Positions 16,701 to 23,805 of a stretch of DNA of 32,979 bases are shown piece after piece; position 1 is the stretch's first letter; each line of letters opens with the position of its first letter. The translations under genes were made by a program, and so were the position numbers. A model generated the notes under the pieces. The model was not told the DNA's origin and made no database searches. It saw only the letters and a list, made by a program, of their open reading frames with translations. The DNA is from an uncultured Clostridia bacterium. GTDB lineage: Bacteria; Bacillota; Clostridia; UBA1381. Where the stretch lies: positions 1 to 32,979 of the forward strand of contig CANPXG010000025.1 of assembly GCA_947585795.1 (NCBI GenBank). The letters run 5' to 3'.

Positions 16701-16855
16701 CGCAATATTTCCGGTCTGGTTGTAAGCCTGCGCTTATCTGCCTTCAAGACGACCTTTTTATTTAATCGCATATGATTTGCAAGATATACGACGCCGCCTC
16801 CACCGGAACCTATTCTTTCTATAACCTCATAGGTTGAAGCTATTATTTCTGCCAT
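13745..16855 (-). CDS. Membrane Ser/Thr protein kinase with extracytoplasmic beta-propeller
   Basis: In this 1036-residue protein, residues ~8-290 are a Hanks-type kinase: glycine loop IGSGGGGVVYLA (15-26), lysine K38, E54, catalytic HSDIKPANIM (134-143) and the metal motif as DFN (154-156) in place of DFG. GYASPEHYG follows (APE equivalent). An unusual ~45-residue Asp/Ser/Thr-rich insert (~181-222, DDSTEVMTDTEATIPM) precedes RSDIYSLG. One membrane segment (~304-325) follows an RKK stop-transfer. The remaining ~700 residues are repeated beta blades (e.g. KYMAVSFSDGGLIIYD), resembling WD40/PQQ-type propellers, outside the membrane; no PASTA repeats are present. It probably senses an envelope ligand and phosphorylates the FHA proteins encoded upstream, opposed by the PP2C at 20980. 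Start just after the 60-residue gene, Shine-Dalgarno AAGGGAAG. Confidence 0.9.
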   Translation of the reverse strand: MAEIIASTYEVIERIGSGGGGVVYLANHMRLNKKVVLKADKRRLTTRPEILRREVDALKNLSHTYIPQVYDFFVEGETVYTVMDYIEGESLDKPLKRGIRFSQPEVIRWAVELLEALSYLHSPIHGDPPRGIVHSDIKPANIMLTPHGHICLIDFNIALALGEENVVGRSAGYASPEHYGLDFSDDTPMVDDSTEVMTDTEATIPMSRSEYSSSIKKIVVPDVRSDIYSLGATLYHLLSGVKPAKNALDVEPLSEKEFSPQIVKIISRAMNPNPNLRYQSADEMLYAITHLHENDPRTKRRKKIFVSVTSILAFFILAGAFTAFTGLKRMEGEQRALTLSEYSHNALEEGDPVSAVQYALESLNMNRNLFTPPRAPQSEKALADALGVYDLADGYKSHHVIKLPSEALKTVLSPNGKTGIAVYAFAAQIFDTETGEIKGELPLVKSALSDVVFIDDKTLVYAGENGISVYDTETEKNLWSGKPATQVAVSADKKTIAGVYRDEAFATLYGIDGKEKGMVDFAGKKQKVLQNDTFADPEDNILSLSADGKYMAVSFSDGGLIIYDTTNAQNSIELYDTSDYTHFEGGFYGRYFAFSSTKYGSSVFAVINTEELVQEGGFELDSRIGVKADETGIYLSNKSTVVKIDPVSGEQTEVAYSDSDVRQFETDTLNTFNTVVATEKNECVFYDKSADLISTLGGGQTDCSLVSIAGEYALLAGIDSPVVRIIKKDMHSDADLFTYDASYPHDEARISSDKNTLMFFDYQNVRLYNKDGKVIKDIKIPDAENVYDQQYSKKSGNLAVMYKDALRIYSGKTGDIVTEKTNLKSVFYAPYGVSILNNDATVSLIDIDTGEEILNEKTDGNYAAYCGMVVNDDFLNGGELIGASKHGDGYLFAVANEDICTLYDGDGNKLFEVPVAEQSEAFFTDSSVILSPLHGTPTAYNLSDGSKKNDLEKDSYLTYIYQLDNGCVMSEYISSGGERYAILLDGERYEPIARLPCMTDLSDGCAVFDYHKGKLRQTRIYSIEELIEIAKGGDAK

Positions 16856-16858
16856 GTT

Positions 16859-17041
16859 TTATCTTCCCTTCGAATTATTCCTTTTCTTCTTTGTATTTTC
16901 ACCGTATTCCATATCTAATTTCATATTCAATTTTATTTTTCCCATAAGAAATACTATTAAAAACAGTATAAGTATCACCGCTGCGCCTGCAAGAACTGCC
17001 AAACCGCCTAAAAACAACATCCTGCTTGATATCTCGTTCAT
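16859..17041 (-). CDS. 60-residue single-pass membrane protein
   Basis: One hydrophobic helix (about residues 9-33, LFLGGLAVLAGAAVILILFL) is followed by a Lys-rich tail (MGKIKLNMKL, KKKRNNSKGR). That puts the tail in the cytoplasm by the positive-inside rule. AAAGGAG lies 8 bases before the ATG. The stop is 3 bases before the kinase start, so translation is probably coupled. No family is recognised. It could be a small partner or regulator of the adjacent kinase or of the FtsEX-hydrolase pair. The good ribosome site and tight packing argue for a real gene. Confidence 0.7.
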   Translation of the reverse strand: MNEISSRMLFLGGLAVLAGAAVILILFLIVFLMGKIKLNMKLDMEYGENTKKKRNNSKGR

Positions 17042-17086
17042 ACAAAAACTCCTTTCTTTAACTTCTGCATAGATACCGTCGATATT

Positions 17087-18130
17087 TTATACTTTCAACC
17101 GGCCAAACGCATAAAAATGCGATTGCCAGTACGAAGTTTGTGTGCTCGTATACTGTATGGGGTTGCCGCAATGGAGCATTCTGCCGTTACCTGCATAAAA
17201 TCCGACATGAGTTACTGTTTCTCCCGCATTATATGTCCCCTGAAAGAAAATAATATCGCCTCGTTTTGCCTGCGACGGCTGAATTTTAATACACCTGTCA
17301 TATATCCCCTGTGCGGTCATACGCGGCAGATCATAGACACCCGAATGTGTTGTTGCATAGCATACAAAGCCTGAGCAATCAAATGATGTTTCCGGCGACG
17401 ATCCCCCGAAAACATAGGGCATGCCAAGATATTTTTCGGCTTCAGCAAAAAGTTTATCAGCATAATCCATTGATGAAAGTGAAGTGTTTAACGAATCAAC
17501 TTTTTGTGAAAGTGTACTCTTTTCTTGTTTTTTTTCGTTTATTTTTGAAACAATGTCTGCAAGTGCAGAGTTCTTTGAGGATAATTCTGTGTTGAATTTG
17601 TCGCTTTTTTCTTGCAAATCATTATTTTCGGACATTAATTCCGTCTGTTTCTGCTGAATTGTATCCTTGTTTTCCTTATATTTTCCATATATTTCTCGAT
17701 CGTATGATGATATTTCATAAATTAAATCAATACGCTTAATCATATCAAATATATTTTCCGATCCGAGCAACAAAGATATATATGAATTTGATCCCTGTTC
17801 GTACATAAGTGTCAGCCTTTTGGAAAATTTATCAAAGCTATCCTTTTCTTGCGATCTTGCCTTTGCAAGAACAGACTCATTTTCGTCTATTTTATGTTTA
17901 ATATTCTCTATTTCCGCACTCAACTCATTTAAATTTGAATTTATCTCCAATATCTCCTTCGATTGAGTTGTTTTTTGTTCCTCGAGCTGATTTATTTCCT
18001 TATCAACAGCACTTATTTGTTCATTTACCGAATTTATTTCAGCTTTTATTTGATTGTCGTCCGCAAGAACGTGCTGTCCTGTCATGAAACATACCAATGT
18101 GACAGCTATTAACAAGCGAATCTTTTTCAT
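17087..18130 (-). CDS. PcsB/RipC-like peptidoglycan hydrolase (coiled coil plus NlpC/P60)
   Basis: In this 347-residue protein a signal peptide (residues 1-23, cleavage near VLA-DD) is followed by a long coiled coil (~25-220) with Glu/Lys/Asn-rich heptads. The two arms are separated by a hydrophobic elbow (SYISLLLGSENIFDMIKRID). A C-terminal NlpC/P60 peptidase domain (~222-347) has catalytic C252 in TSFDCSGFV, H308 in VTHVGFYAG and H320. This is the layout of FtsEX-activated hydrolases such as PcsB and RipC, where the FtsX outer domain pulls on the coiled coil to release the peptidase. The gene directly follows ftsX, whose stop lies just upstream of its Shine-Dalgarno (GAGGAAA). Substrate is peptidoglycan stem peptide by family. 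Its place at the end of a pilus/signalling cluster suggests wall opening for pilus passage as well as, or instead of, division. Confidence 0.9.
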   Translation of the reverse strand: MKKIRLLIAVTLVCFMTGQHVLADDNQIKAEINSVNEQISAVDKEINQLEEQKTTQSKEILEINSNLNELSAEIENIKHKIDENESVLAKARSQEKDSFDKFSKRLTLMYEQGSNSYISLLLGSENIFDMIKRIDLIYEISSYDREIYGKYKENKDTIQQKQTELMSENNDLQEKSDKFNTELSSKNSALADIVSKINEKKQEKSTLSQKVDSLNTSLSSMDYADKLFAEAEKYLGMPYVFGGSSPETSFDCSGFVCYATTHSGVYDLPRMTAQGIYDRCIKIQPSQAKRGDIIFFQGTYNAGETVTHVGFYAGNGRMLHCGNPIQYTSTQTSYWQSHFYAFGRLKV

Positions 18131-18140
18131 ATCAGTTTCC

Positions 18141-19031
18141 TCATACTTTCATATACTTCACCAACGGGAACGCAGAGCTCAGTCCGCCTATCATTATTCC
18201 CGACAGCAAATATTCTGCGCCGAGCATGATTGCAACCTCGCCAACTCTGTATATCCTTACCGCATCGCCCATAAGTCCGGAAAATCCGGACGATATATAT
18301 CCATACAATATAATTGTTGTTATATAGGCTATGAACGCTCCTATTATTCCTATGATGATTCCCTCAGCAACAAACGGAATGATTATAAAGCGGTTCGTTG
18401 CACCCAGGTAACGCATGGTATGTATATCGTTTTGCTTTGCAAGTATTGTTATTCTTATGGTATTGGCTATTATGAACAGCGATATTGCAAAGAACACAGT
18501 CATGAGCACAAGCATTCCGCCCCTCACAGCTACAGTGGAATCCTCAAGCCTATTTGCCAGAGCGCTGTCATCCTTTACCCATGCCACGTCTGTCACACGT
18601 TCTGCTTCTTTTGCCACCTCGGACGATTCCGATAGAGAATTAATTGTAATAATTATTGAACTTCGCAGCGGATTGTCCTCATCGAGTCCATCAAGGAAAT
18701 CGGAATCGTTTCCAAACATTTCGCGACACTCCTCAAGTGCCTGGGCCTCGGAAACATATTCCGTAGATTTCACTCCGTCTATCGCTTGTATTTCCTCTCG
18801 TATTTCTTCGGCTCTATCTTCAGGTGTACCCTTTTCCATATATGCTGTTATTGAATATTGATTGCAAAGTTGTTCGCCTATATATGAAATATTAACCGAC
18901 ACAAGAGAATAAATGCCAAAAACACACAATCCCGCTATTACGATTATTACAGCCGATATTGACATCGCGCTGTTATTTCTCGCATCGTTAACTCCTGTTT
19001 TTATATAATATAAAATGTTTGATAAATCCAT
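18141..19031 (-). CDS. ftsX: FtsX, membrane subunit of FtsEX
   Basis: A 296-residue FtsX of usual length. A first membrane helix (~21-45) is followed by an extracytoplasmic domain (~46-165, with EKGTPEDRAEEIREEIQAI and YVSEAQALEE) and three further helices. The loop KQNDIHTMRYLGATNRFI carries the conserved LGAT motif of the MacB/FtsX permease family. It transmits ATP hydrolysis by FtsE across the membrane to a coiled-coil hydrolase, here the adjacent gene at 17087. AAGGAG precedes the ATG. It starts 9 bases after the ftsE stop, so one transcript is likely. Confidence 0.95.
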   Translation of the reverse strand: MDLSNILYYIKTGVNDARNNSAMSISAVIIVIAGLCVFGIYSLVSVNISYIGEQLCNQYSITAYMEKGTPEDRAEEIREEIQAIDGVKSTEYVSEAQALEECREMFGNDSDFLDGLDEDNPLRSSIIITINSLSESSEVAKEAERVTDVAWVKDDSALANRLEDSTVAVRGGMLVLMTVFFAISLFIIANTIRITILAKQNDIHTMRYLGATNRFIIIPFVAEGIIIGIIGAFIAYITTIILYGYISSGFSGLMGDAVRIYRVGEVAIMLGAEYLLSGIMIGGLSSAFPLVKYMKV

Positions 19032-19040
19032 AATAACTCC

Positions 19041-19718
19041 TTAATATCTCGAATTGTGTTCATCTCGTACAACATAACCCGTATCTATTTCTATAACTCG
19101 TTCCCTGAGTTCGTCTACGATTTCTCGGTCATGCGTTATGACAACAACCGTGGTTCCTCTGCTGTTTATCTCCTTCATCAGTTCAGTTATGTGTTTAGAC
19201 ATTTCCGGATCAAGATTTCCTGTAGGCTCGTCGGCAACAAGCAACGGAGGATTATTCACCATCGCCCGTGCAAGTGCTACTCTCTGCTGTTCACCTCCGG
19301 ACAGCTCTCTCGGTTTTGCGTTCATTTTTCCACCCAATCCTACCATGGCAAGTGCATTGGGCACTACTCTTTTTATTTCGCTCATTTTTGCTCCGCGTAC
19401 ACGAAGCGCGAATGCCACATTTTCAAAAACATTAAGAGAGGACAACAAGCGAAAGTCCTGAAATACCATTCCCATGGAACGTCTGAAAAACGGCAACTCT
19501 TTCGGAGTAAGCTCACCCACCGATATACCGTTCACAACAACCCGTCCTTCGGTGGCATGTTCTTCACCTGTAATAAGTTTTGTTATAGTCGATTTGCCCG
19601 CCCCCGAAGAACCTACAATAAACACAAATTCTCCCGGATTGATTTTAAAGCTTATATCGCTCAGAGCCCATGTCTGAGAATTTTGATACAGCTTACTTAC
19701 ATTATTAAACTCAATCAT
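19041..19718 (-). CDS. ftsE: FtsE, ATPase subunit of FtsEX
   Basis: A 225-residue ABC ATPase. Walker A is GSSGAGKST (36-44), the Q-loop lies in GMVFQDFRLL, the ABC signature is LSGGEQQR (139-146), and Walker B is LLVADEPTGNLD (159-170). The switch histidine is in VVVITHDREIVDEL. The sequence FxxxRRSMGMVFQDFRLL is typical of FtsE. It powers FtsX to activate the wall hydrolase. GGAGGG precedes the ATG. All catalytic residues are present. Confidence 0.95.
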   Translation of the reverse strand: MIEFNNVSKLYQNSQTWALSDISFKINPGEFVFIVGSSGAGKSTITKLITGEEHATEGRVVVNGISVGELTPKELPFFRRSMGMVFQDFRLLSSLNVFENVAFALRVRGAKMSEIKRVVPNALAMVGLGGKMNAKPRELSGGEQQRVALARAMVNNPPLLVADEPTGNLDPEMSKHITELMKEINSRGTTVVVITHDREIVDELRERVIEIDTGYVVRDEHNSRY

Positions 19719-19731
19719 AATTCCCTCCGTT

Positions 19732-20403
19732 TTAACAAATTGTGATTTGTGTGTCCGCCAAAATAATGTTATCCCCTATATTTACGGCGACGTATTCCCC
19801 TTTTTTAAGTGCTTCATGGGATCCGTTTATATAAGTACCGTTTGTGGATCCTGCGTCAGATATATACAGCTTCCTTTCCCTGCAGAGGATAGTTGCATGA
19901 CGACGGCTTACGCGTCTGCTTTCTAAAACAATATCGTTCACTTGCGCCTTGGAACCTATAGTAATGTCAGAATTATTATAAATTGCAAAACACTTCCCAT
20001 TGTATTGAATGGTAGCAACCGTTTCGTACTCCTCGATAACCTCGGTCGCATCGTCTTCACCTATAATATTGGTCTGGTTCTCCTCATCTATGACCTCAGT
20101 GGCATCCGCAGCATCAAACATTCCATACGCCATAGCGGCGCGCTGCATTTCAAGCCTCTCGGAATTGTACGCATTCGTCTTGACTGTTCGTTTTCGTGTG
20201 AACAAGGTCTTTTTCAATTGCTTGAATATGCCTTCACTTTGAGTATCCTCTACTGCTCCATGCATCTGTCTGTCACGTATGTATGAAAGAATGTCTTCAT
20301 CTCTTTTTCGTCTGTCCACACTGGTTTCTGTCAAATCGTTCATAAGTGCATCTACATTGCTTGACATTTGCTCTTTATCGTAAAATTTTTTATAATTGCC
20401 CAT
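19732..20403 (-). CDS. Soluble FHA-domain phospho-switch protein
   Basis: About 223 residues from the chosen ATG at 20403. The start is uncertain: an in-frame ATG at 20409 and GTG at 20415 are alternatives, and GGGG 6-10 bases upstream favours 20403. The N-terminal half is charged and helical, followed by DATEVIDEE and DDATEVIEE (T102 and T120). A C-terminal FHA domain occupies ~130-223, with VSRRHATI and GSTNGTYINGS conserved. The usual GR of FHA domains, whose Arg contacts phosphothreonine, is GS here (IGSKAQVN). The layout (Thr motif ahead of an FHA) recalls GarA/OdhI switches, in which phosphorylation makes the FHA bind its own tail. No membrane segment, so cytoplasmic. Probably a target of the kinase at 13745. 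Confidence 0.8.
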   Translation of the reverse strand: MGNYKKFYDKEQMSSNVDALMNDLTETSVDRRKRDEDILSYIRDRQMHGAVEDTQSEGIFKQLKKTLFTRKRTVKTNAYNSERLEMQRAAMAYGMFDAADATEVIDEENQTNIIGEDDATEVIEEYETVATIQYNGKCFAIYNNSDITIGSKAQVNDIVLESRRVSRRHATILCRERKLYISDAGSTNGTYINGSHEALKKGEYVAVNIGDNIILADTQITIC

Positions 20404-20467
20404 AGTCATCCCCACTCATAGCAAACCACCATTTTTAGGCGGAAGCTCTTACAATACCAATCAATTT

Positions 20468-20986
20468 TTACATGATGTACAAATTATATGCAGCATACAC
20501 CGCAAATCCCGATGCTATCGCGTATCCGAAGCGAAATACGGCATCCCGATTATTAATACCCGAATACGGCAGTATTTTTTTTGTGCTGATGCAAAGCTTA
20601 AAATATAGCCATAGTGCTTTAAAGCGTTCAAGCGCATTTCTTTTGTAAATCATAAATCCGAAAGCTATAAGACCGCCAAAAATAATCGAGAATGCCATTA
20701 TTTCAATAACGCCCTTCACTCCGAAAATCGCTCCCAGCACGCAAAATGATTTTATATCGCCTGCGCCCAAGAATCTAAGCGCAAAAAGCGGTAACAGCAA
20801 CAATGGTACAGCTGCACCGGCCGCACTGTGAAGCAATCCCGATACGCCCCCGGCAATACACGCTTCCACAAAACCCGCAAGCAGGAAAAACAATATAAGC
20901 TTATTTTTTATTTTTACATACTTTATGTCCTCTGCAAGAGCCAATGCGACAAACACTGCTCCCGTAATATATTTAACTATCACCAA
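20468..20986 (-). CDS. A24 prepilin peptidase (TadV/CpaA type), copy 2
   Basis: A 172-residue polytopic membrane protein with the two catalytic aspartates of A24 aspartic peptidases: D20 in LAEDIKYVKIKN and D77 in GAGDIK (GxGD motif). There are about five to six hydrophobic helices and no N-terminal methylase domain, as in TadV/CpaA. It cleaves and matures Flp/TadE-type prepilins at the membrane. A ~35-residue region after the core (RNALERFKALWLYFKL) is longer than in the other copy at 23359. It starts with GTG overlapping the PP2C stop, with GGGAG as ribosome site, so translation is coupled to the phosphatase. Confidence 0.85.
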   Translation of the reverse strand: MVIVKYITGAVFVALALAEDIKYVKIKNKLILFFLLAGFVEACIAGGVSGLLHSAAGAAVPLLLLPLFALRFLGAGDIKSFCVLGAIFGVKGVIEIMAFSIIFGGLIAFGFMIYKRNALERFKALWLYFKLCISTKKILPYSGINNRDAVFRFGYAIASGFAVYAAYNLYIM

Positions 20987-21756
20987 TAGCTCCCTTTAAA
21001 TCTTACCGCAATGACTGTGACATTATCTCGTGCCGTACCCTCCTCGATCATGGCACGCATATCCCGTGCCACTCCATCAAAGTTTTTCCCCTTGCACCTG
21101 CAAAGGGTGCGGCGTATTTTTTTCATATTCAAATAATTATAAAATCCATCACAGCAAATAATATAGTGGTCGTTTCTCCATATTCGGCCCGAAACGCTGT
21201 ATATGCGTAATTTCCTGAAAGCACCGATACACATGCTGAGCAGATTACGTTTTTTATGAAATGCTGCTTCCTCCGGGCGTAACTCTCCCCTTCTTACCAT
21301 ATCCGCCACAAAAGTCTGATCTTCCGTAAGCTGTTTGATCCTATGACGTATACGATATATTCTGCTGTCACCTATATTCCTTATATAAAACACATCGTCA
21401 ATTACCAGTAATAACGATATCGTGGAGCCAACACGGCTGCCCGTTTGGGCTCCAAATTCATATGCTTCCTTGTTTATTTCCTCAAGCTTACTGTCCAACA
21501 TCGCATTTACCTCATTTTTTGCAATATGCCGATGCTGCAGAAGCTCGTTCAAATCCGTATTCCAAAAGCGGCTGAAGCCGGCAGTAATCATGGAGCTTAT
21601 TTGTGCTCCGTCCGACAATCCTCCACAACCGTCCGCAACAATAAACAGCCCTGCCTTATGAGTACCTATTTTAGCGCATTTGCACAAAAAGCTGTCTTGA
21701 TTTTCTTGCCGTACATCTCCCTTATCACTGTGAGCGCTAATAAAAATCTTCTTCAT
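20980..21756 (-). CDS. PP2C-type Ser/Thr phosphatase
   Basis: A 258-residue cytoplasmic metal-dependent phosphatase. Family motifs in order: RQENQDSF (D21), VADGCGGLSDG (D42, the usual DGMGG with Cys for Met), IGDSRIYRI, LTEDQTFV, CCDGFYNYL and the closing RDNVTVIAVRF. All metal-binding aspartates expected for PP2C are present. It would reverse phosphorylation by the kinase at 13745 on the two FHA proteins and on the kinase itself. GGAGG lies 4 bases before the ATG, immediately after the FHA membrane protein gene. Confidence 0.93.
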   Translation of the reverse strand: MKKIFISAHSDKGDVRQENQDSFLCKCAKIGTHKAGLFIVADGCGGLSDGAQISSMITAGFSRFWNTDLNELLQHRHIAKNEVNAMLDSKLEEINKEAYEFGAQTGSRVGSTISLLLVIDDVFYIRNIGDSRIYRIRHRIKQLTEDQTFVADMVRRGELRPEEAAFHKKRNLLSMCIGAFRKLRIYSVSGRIWRNDHYIICCDGFYNYLNMKKIRRTLCRCKGKNFDGVARDMRAMIEEGTARDNVTVIAVRFKGSYW

Positions 21757-21770
21757 CTTGCCTCCAATAC

Positions 21771-23306
21771 CTAACAGTGGAAAATCATTTCCGTTTTTGC
21801 CAAGCGTATTGTATCACCGTCACAAATCGGGTACATTTGTCCGCTTTCAAGCCTGCCGCTGCCATTAATATATGTACCATTTGTTGAATTAAGGTCGGAT
21901 ATATAATATCCGCTTCCGTCATGATATATCTCTGCATGAGTTTTAGAAATAGTATTTTCATTAAAGCAATAGTCGGCACGATCCTTCTGCTTGCCAAGTA
22001 CAATACTCTGTTTGTTAATATACAGCTTCTGCGGTGTTCCGTTTTCGTAATACTCAAGATAAGCTTCTTCACTGTATTCTGCGTCCATGACCTCTGTATC
22101 GTCATTACCTCCATACAAGCTTACAGGGGATTGTGCCGGTCTTTCCGGCTTTGGTGGTTTGGCGGAATTTTCTTTCTTTGTTATCTTTGCTTCTTCTTTC
22201 TTTTCCTTTTTCACTACGGATGATTTTTCCTCAGAATTTACAACACGCGACTTGTCCGGCATGGATGGTTTATTCGGGAAGTTAGGCTTCTCCGGCATAG
22301 ACGGAAAGTCAGGCTTGGAAATCGAAATCTCTTTTTTCTTTGATGCCTCTTTACCCTTTTCTTTTTTCGTCTTGTTGTTTATAAACAACTCCCTGTATGC
22401 AATAAACATAAGACCGCCGCCCGCAAGAACCGCCGCACCTAAATAGTCCGTCCTAAGCTGTCCCCCGCTTGTGAATACTCCCTTCGCGTACAGTGCTAAT
22501 ATAATTAAAACCACTGCCAGCACCAAAAGTAAAAATATAATAGTCTTAGACACAGGATTTTTCTTCTTCACAATTTCTTCGTCCTTAACGCTTTCCTTTT
22601 TTGTCATAGGTTGCTGTTTTATCGTATTTGTTTCAAGATGCTTTATTGCGTCGGACCTGTGATTTGATTCAGACTGTACACTTGCGCGTCGTTCAAGCGG
22701 TTTTATATCCGGAGCAGCTGAGCGAATTGGCACTCTTTTAACCTCTCCCGATGCTTTTGATTTCATAAATTCCCTTAAATCGGCGTAAGAGAAGCCGGGT
22801 TTATTTATTAAATCAATGGTTCTGCTTATAAAGCCATCATTTGACACTTCTATTTTTCCGTCCGAAATAAGTTGCTTTACCAAAGCCCCAAAATCGGCAG
22901 CTTCCACATCTTCATCGTATATTGGCAAGTACAAAAAGTATACATGTGCGCCGTCATCTGATATGAATATGTACTCCGGTGAAATCATAATACCCCTACT
23001 TGCAAGCTGATATGCGCGGCCAGACGTTTCGGCTTCTGCGGCAGTACGCATCATTTCCTTTAATTCCTTTACGGACAGCTTGCGTTCAGCTGTAATTTCT
23101 TCCAACGACTTCATGCCGGAGATGTTGTACATGAGCGCAATTTCTTCATTGGTTTGTCTGCGAGAAACCTCCAGAAAAAAAGGTATTTTATTCCCCGTAA
23201 TCATTTGAAGCTCATAATTTATAATCATTTCATTACGCTTCAAAACAATCTTTAGAAAAGTCTTATCTCCGAGCATTACTTTTTCTCGTACAGCTATATT
23301 CTCCAT
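21771..23306 (-). CDS. Membrane FHA-domain protein with N-terminal DUF6382-like domain
   Basis: 511 residues from the ATG at 23306, which has AGGAGG 7 bases upstream; an upstream ATG at 23327 lacks a ribosome site. Residues ~1-185 form an alpha/beta domain resembling DUF6382 as I recall it (LKIVLKRNEMIINYELQMI; ISPEYIFI). They are followed by a charged linker, two membrane helices (~254-274 and ~288-306) and a Pro/Lys/Glu-rich linker. The motif NDDTEVMDAEYSEE follows (T404), then an FHA domain (~428-511) with SKTHAEI and NSTNGTYINGS. The FHA Arg of the GR motif is Lys here (LGKQKDR). Both ends face the cytoplasm if the two helices form a hairpin. It probably recruits phosphorylated partners to the pilus machinery. 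Exact function unknown. Confidence 0.8.
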   Translation of the reverse strand: MENIAVREKVMLGDKTFLKIVLKRNEMIINYELQMITGNKIPFFLEVSRRQTNEEIALMYNISGMKSLEEITAERKLSVKELKEMMRTAAEAETSGRAYQLASRGIMISPEYIFISDDGAHVYFLYLPIYDEDVEAADFGALVKQLISDGKIEVSNDGFISRTIDLINKPGFSYADLREFMKSKASGEVKRVPIRSAAPDIKPLERRASVQSESNHRSDAIKHLETNTIKQQPMTKKESVKDEEIVKKKNPVSKTIIFLLLVLAVVLIILALYAKGVFTSGGQLRTDYLGAAVLAGGGLMFIAYRELFINNKTKKEKGKEASKKKEISISKPDFPSMPEKPNFPNKPSMPDKSRVVNSEEKSSVVKKEKKEEAKITKKENSAKPPKPERPAQSPVSLYGGNDDTEVMDAEYSEEAYLEYYENGTPQKLYINKQSIVLGKQKDRADYCFNENTISKTHAEIYHDGSGYYISDLNSTNGTYINGSGRLESGQMYPICDGDTIRLAKTEMIFHC

Positions 23307-23358
23307 TTTATTTGCCTCCTGCCTCAAAATCTAATACATTTTAATGCAAAATGATTTG

Positions 23359-23805
23359 TTATATTAAAGAGCCTATTATAACACCTATAAGTAAAAAAGG
23401 TATATACGGCAGCTTTGTTTTCATATTTATTTTTTTAAACAGCATACCCACTGCTGAAAATATTGAAAGTACCAAAAGACTTATAAAAACTATTATAAGC
23501 ATTGATAAATCTCCAATATACAGTCCCGTCACACCGATTATCAACACATCTCCGCGTCCAAGACCGCCTCTCGAAAGCAATTCGGTCACAAACGCAACAG
23601 CTGCAGACACGGCAGCACAGATTATTGAGTTAATCACAATTCTTTGGGACATGGTAAGCAGGGTAAGAGCTGCACCGGCAATTGCCATTATCACAACAGC
23701 CTTGTTTGTAATTTTTCTCTCACGTATATCCTCATAGGAAAAATATCCAAGAAATCCAATTAAAATTATACTTTTGATTATGAAGTATACTTTTACATCA
23801 ATCAT
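23359..23805 (-). CDS. A24 prepilin peptidase (TadV/CpaA type), copy 1
   Basis: A 148-residue polytopic membrane protein with catalytic aspartates D26 in SYEDIRERKITNK and D86 in GRGD (GxGD), and the family-typical late motif LPYIPFLLIG. It is about the minimum size of TadV/CpaA peptidases. It overlaps the end of the TadE-like gene by 8 bases, with AGGAAG as ribosome site. It should process the Flp pilin and possibly the TadE-like proteins encoded immediately upstream. It is the better candidate for the pilus peptidase, since it sits inside the structural part of the locus. Confidence 0.87.
   Translation of the reverse strand: MIDVKVYFIIKSIILIGFLGYFSYEDIRERKITNKAVVIMAIAGAALTLLTMSQRIVINSIICAAVSAAVAFVTELLSRGGLGRGDVLIIGVTGLYIGDLSMLIIVFISLLVLSIFSAVGMLFKKINMKTKLPYIPFLLIGVIIGSLI

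Noticed and set aside
20390-20419. Nine-codon frame MSGDDYGQL overlapping the start of the soluble FHA gene
   Set aside because: GGTGG lies upstream, so a leader peptide is conceivable. It is too short to support, and nothing indicates attenuation.
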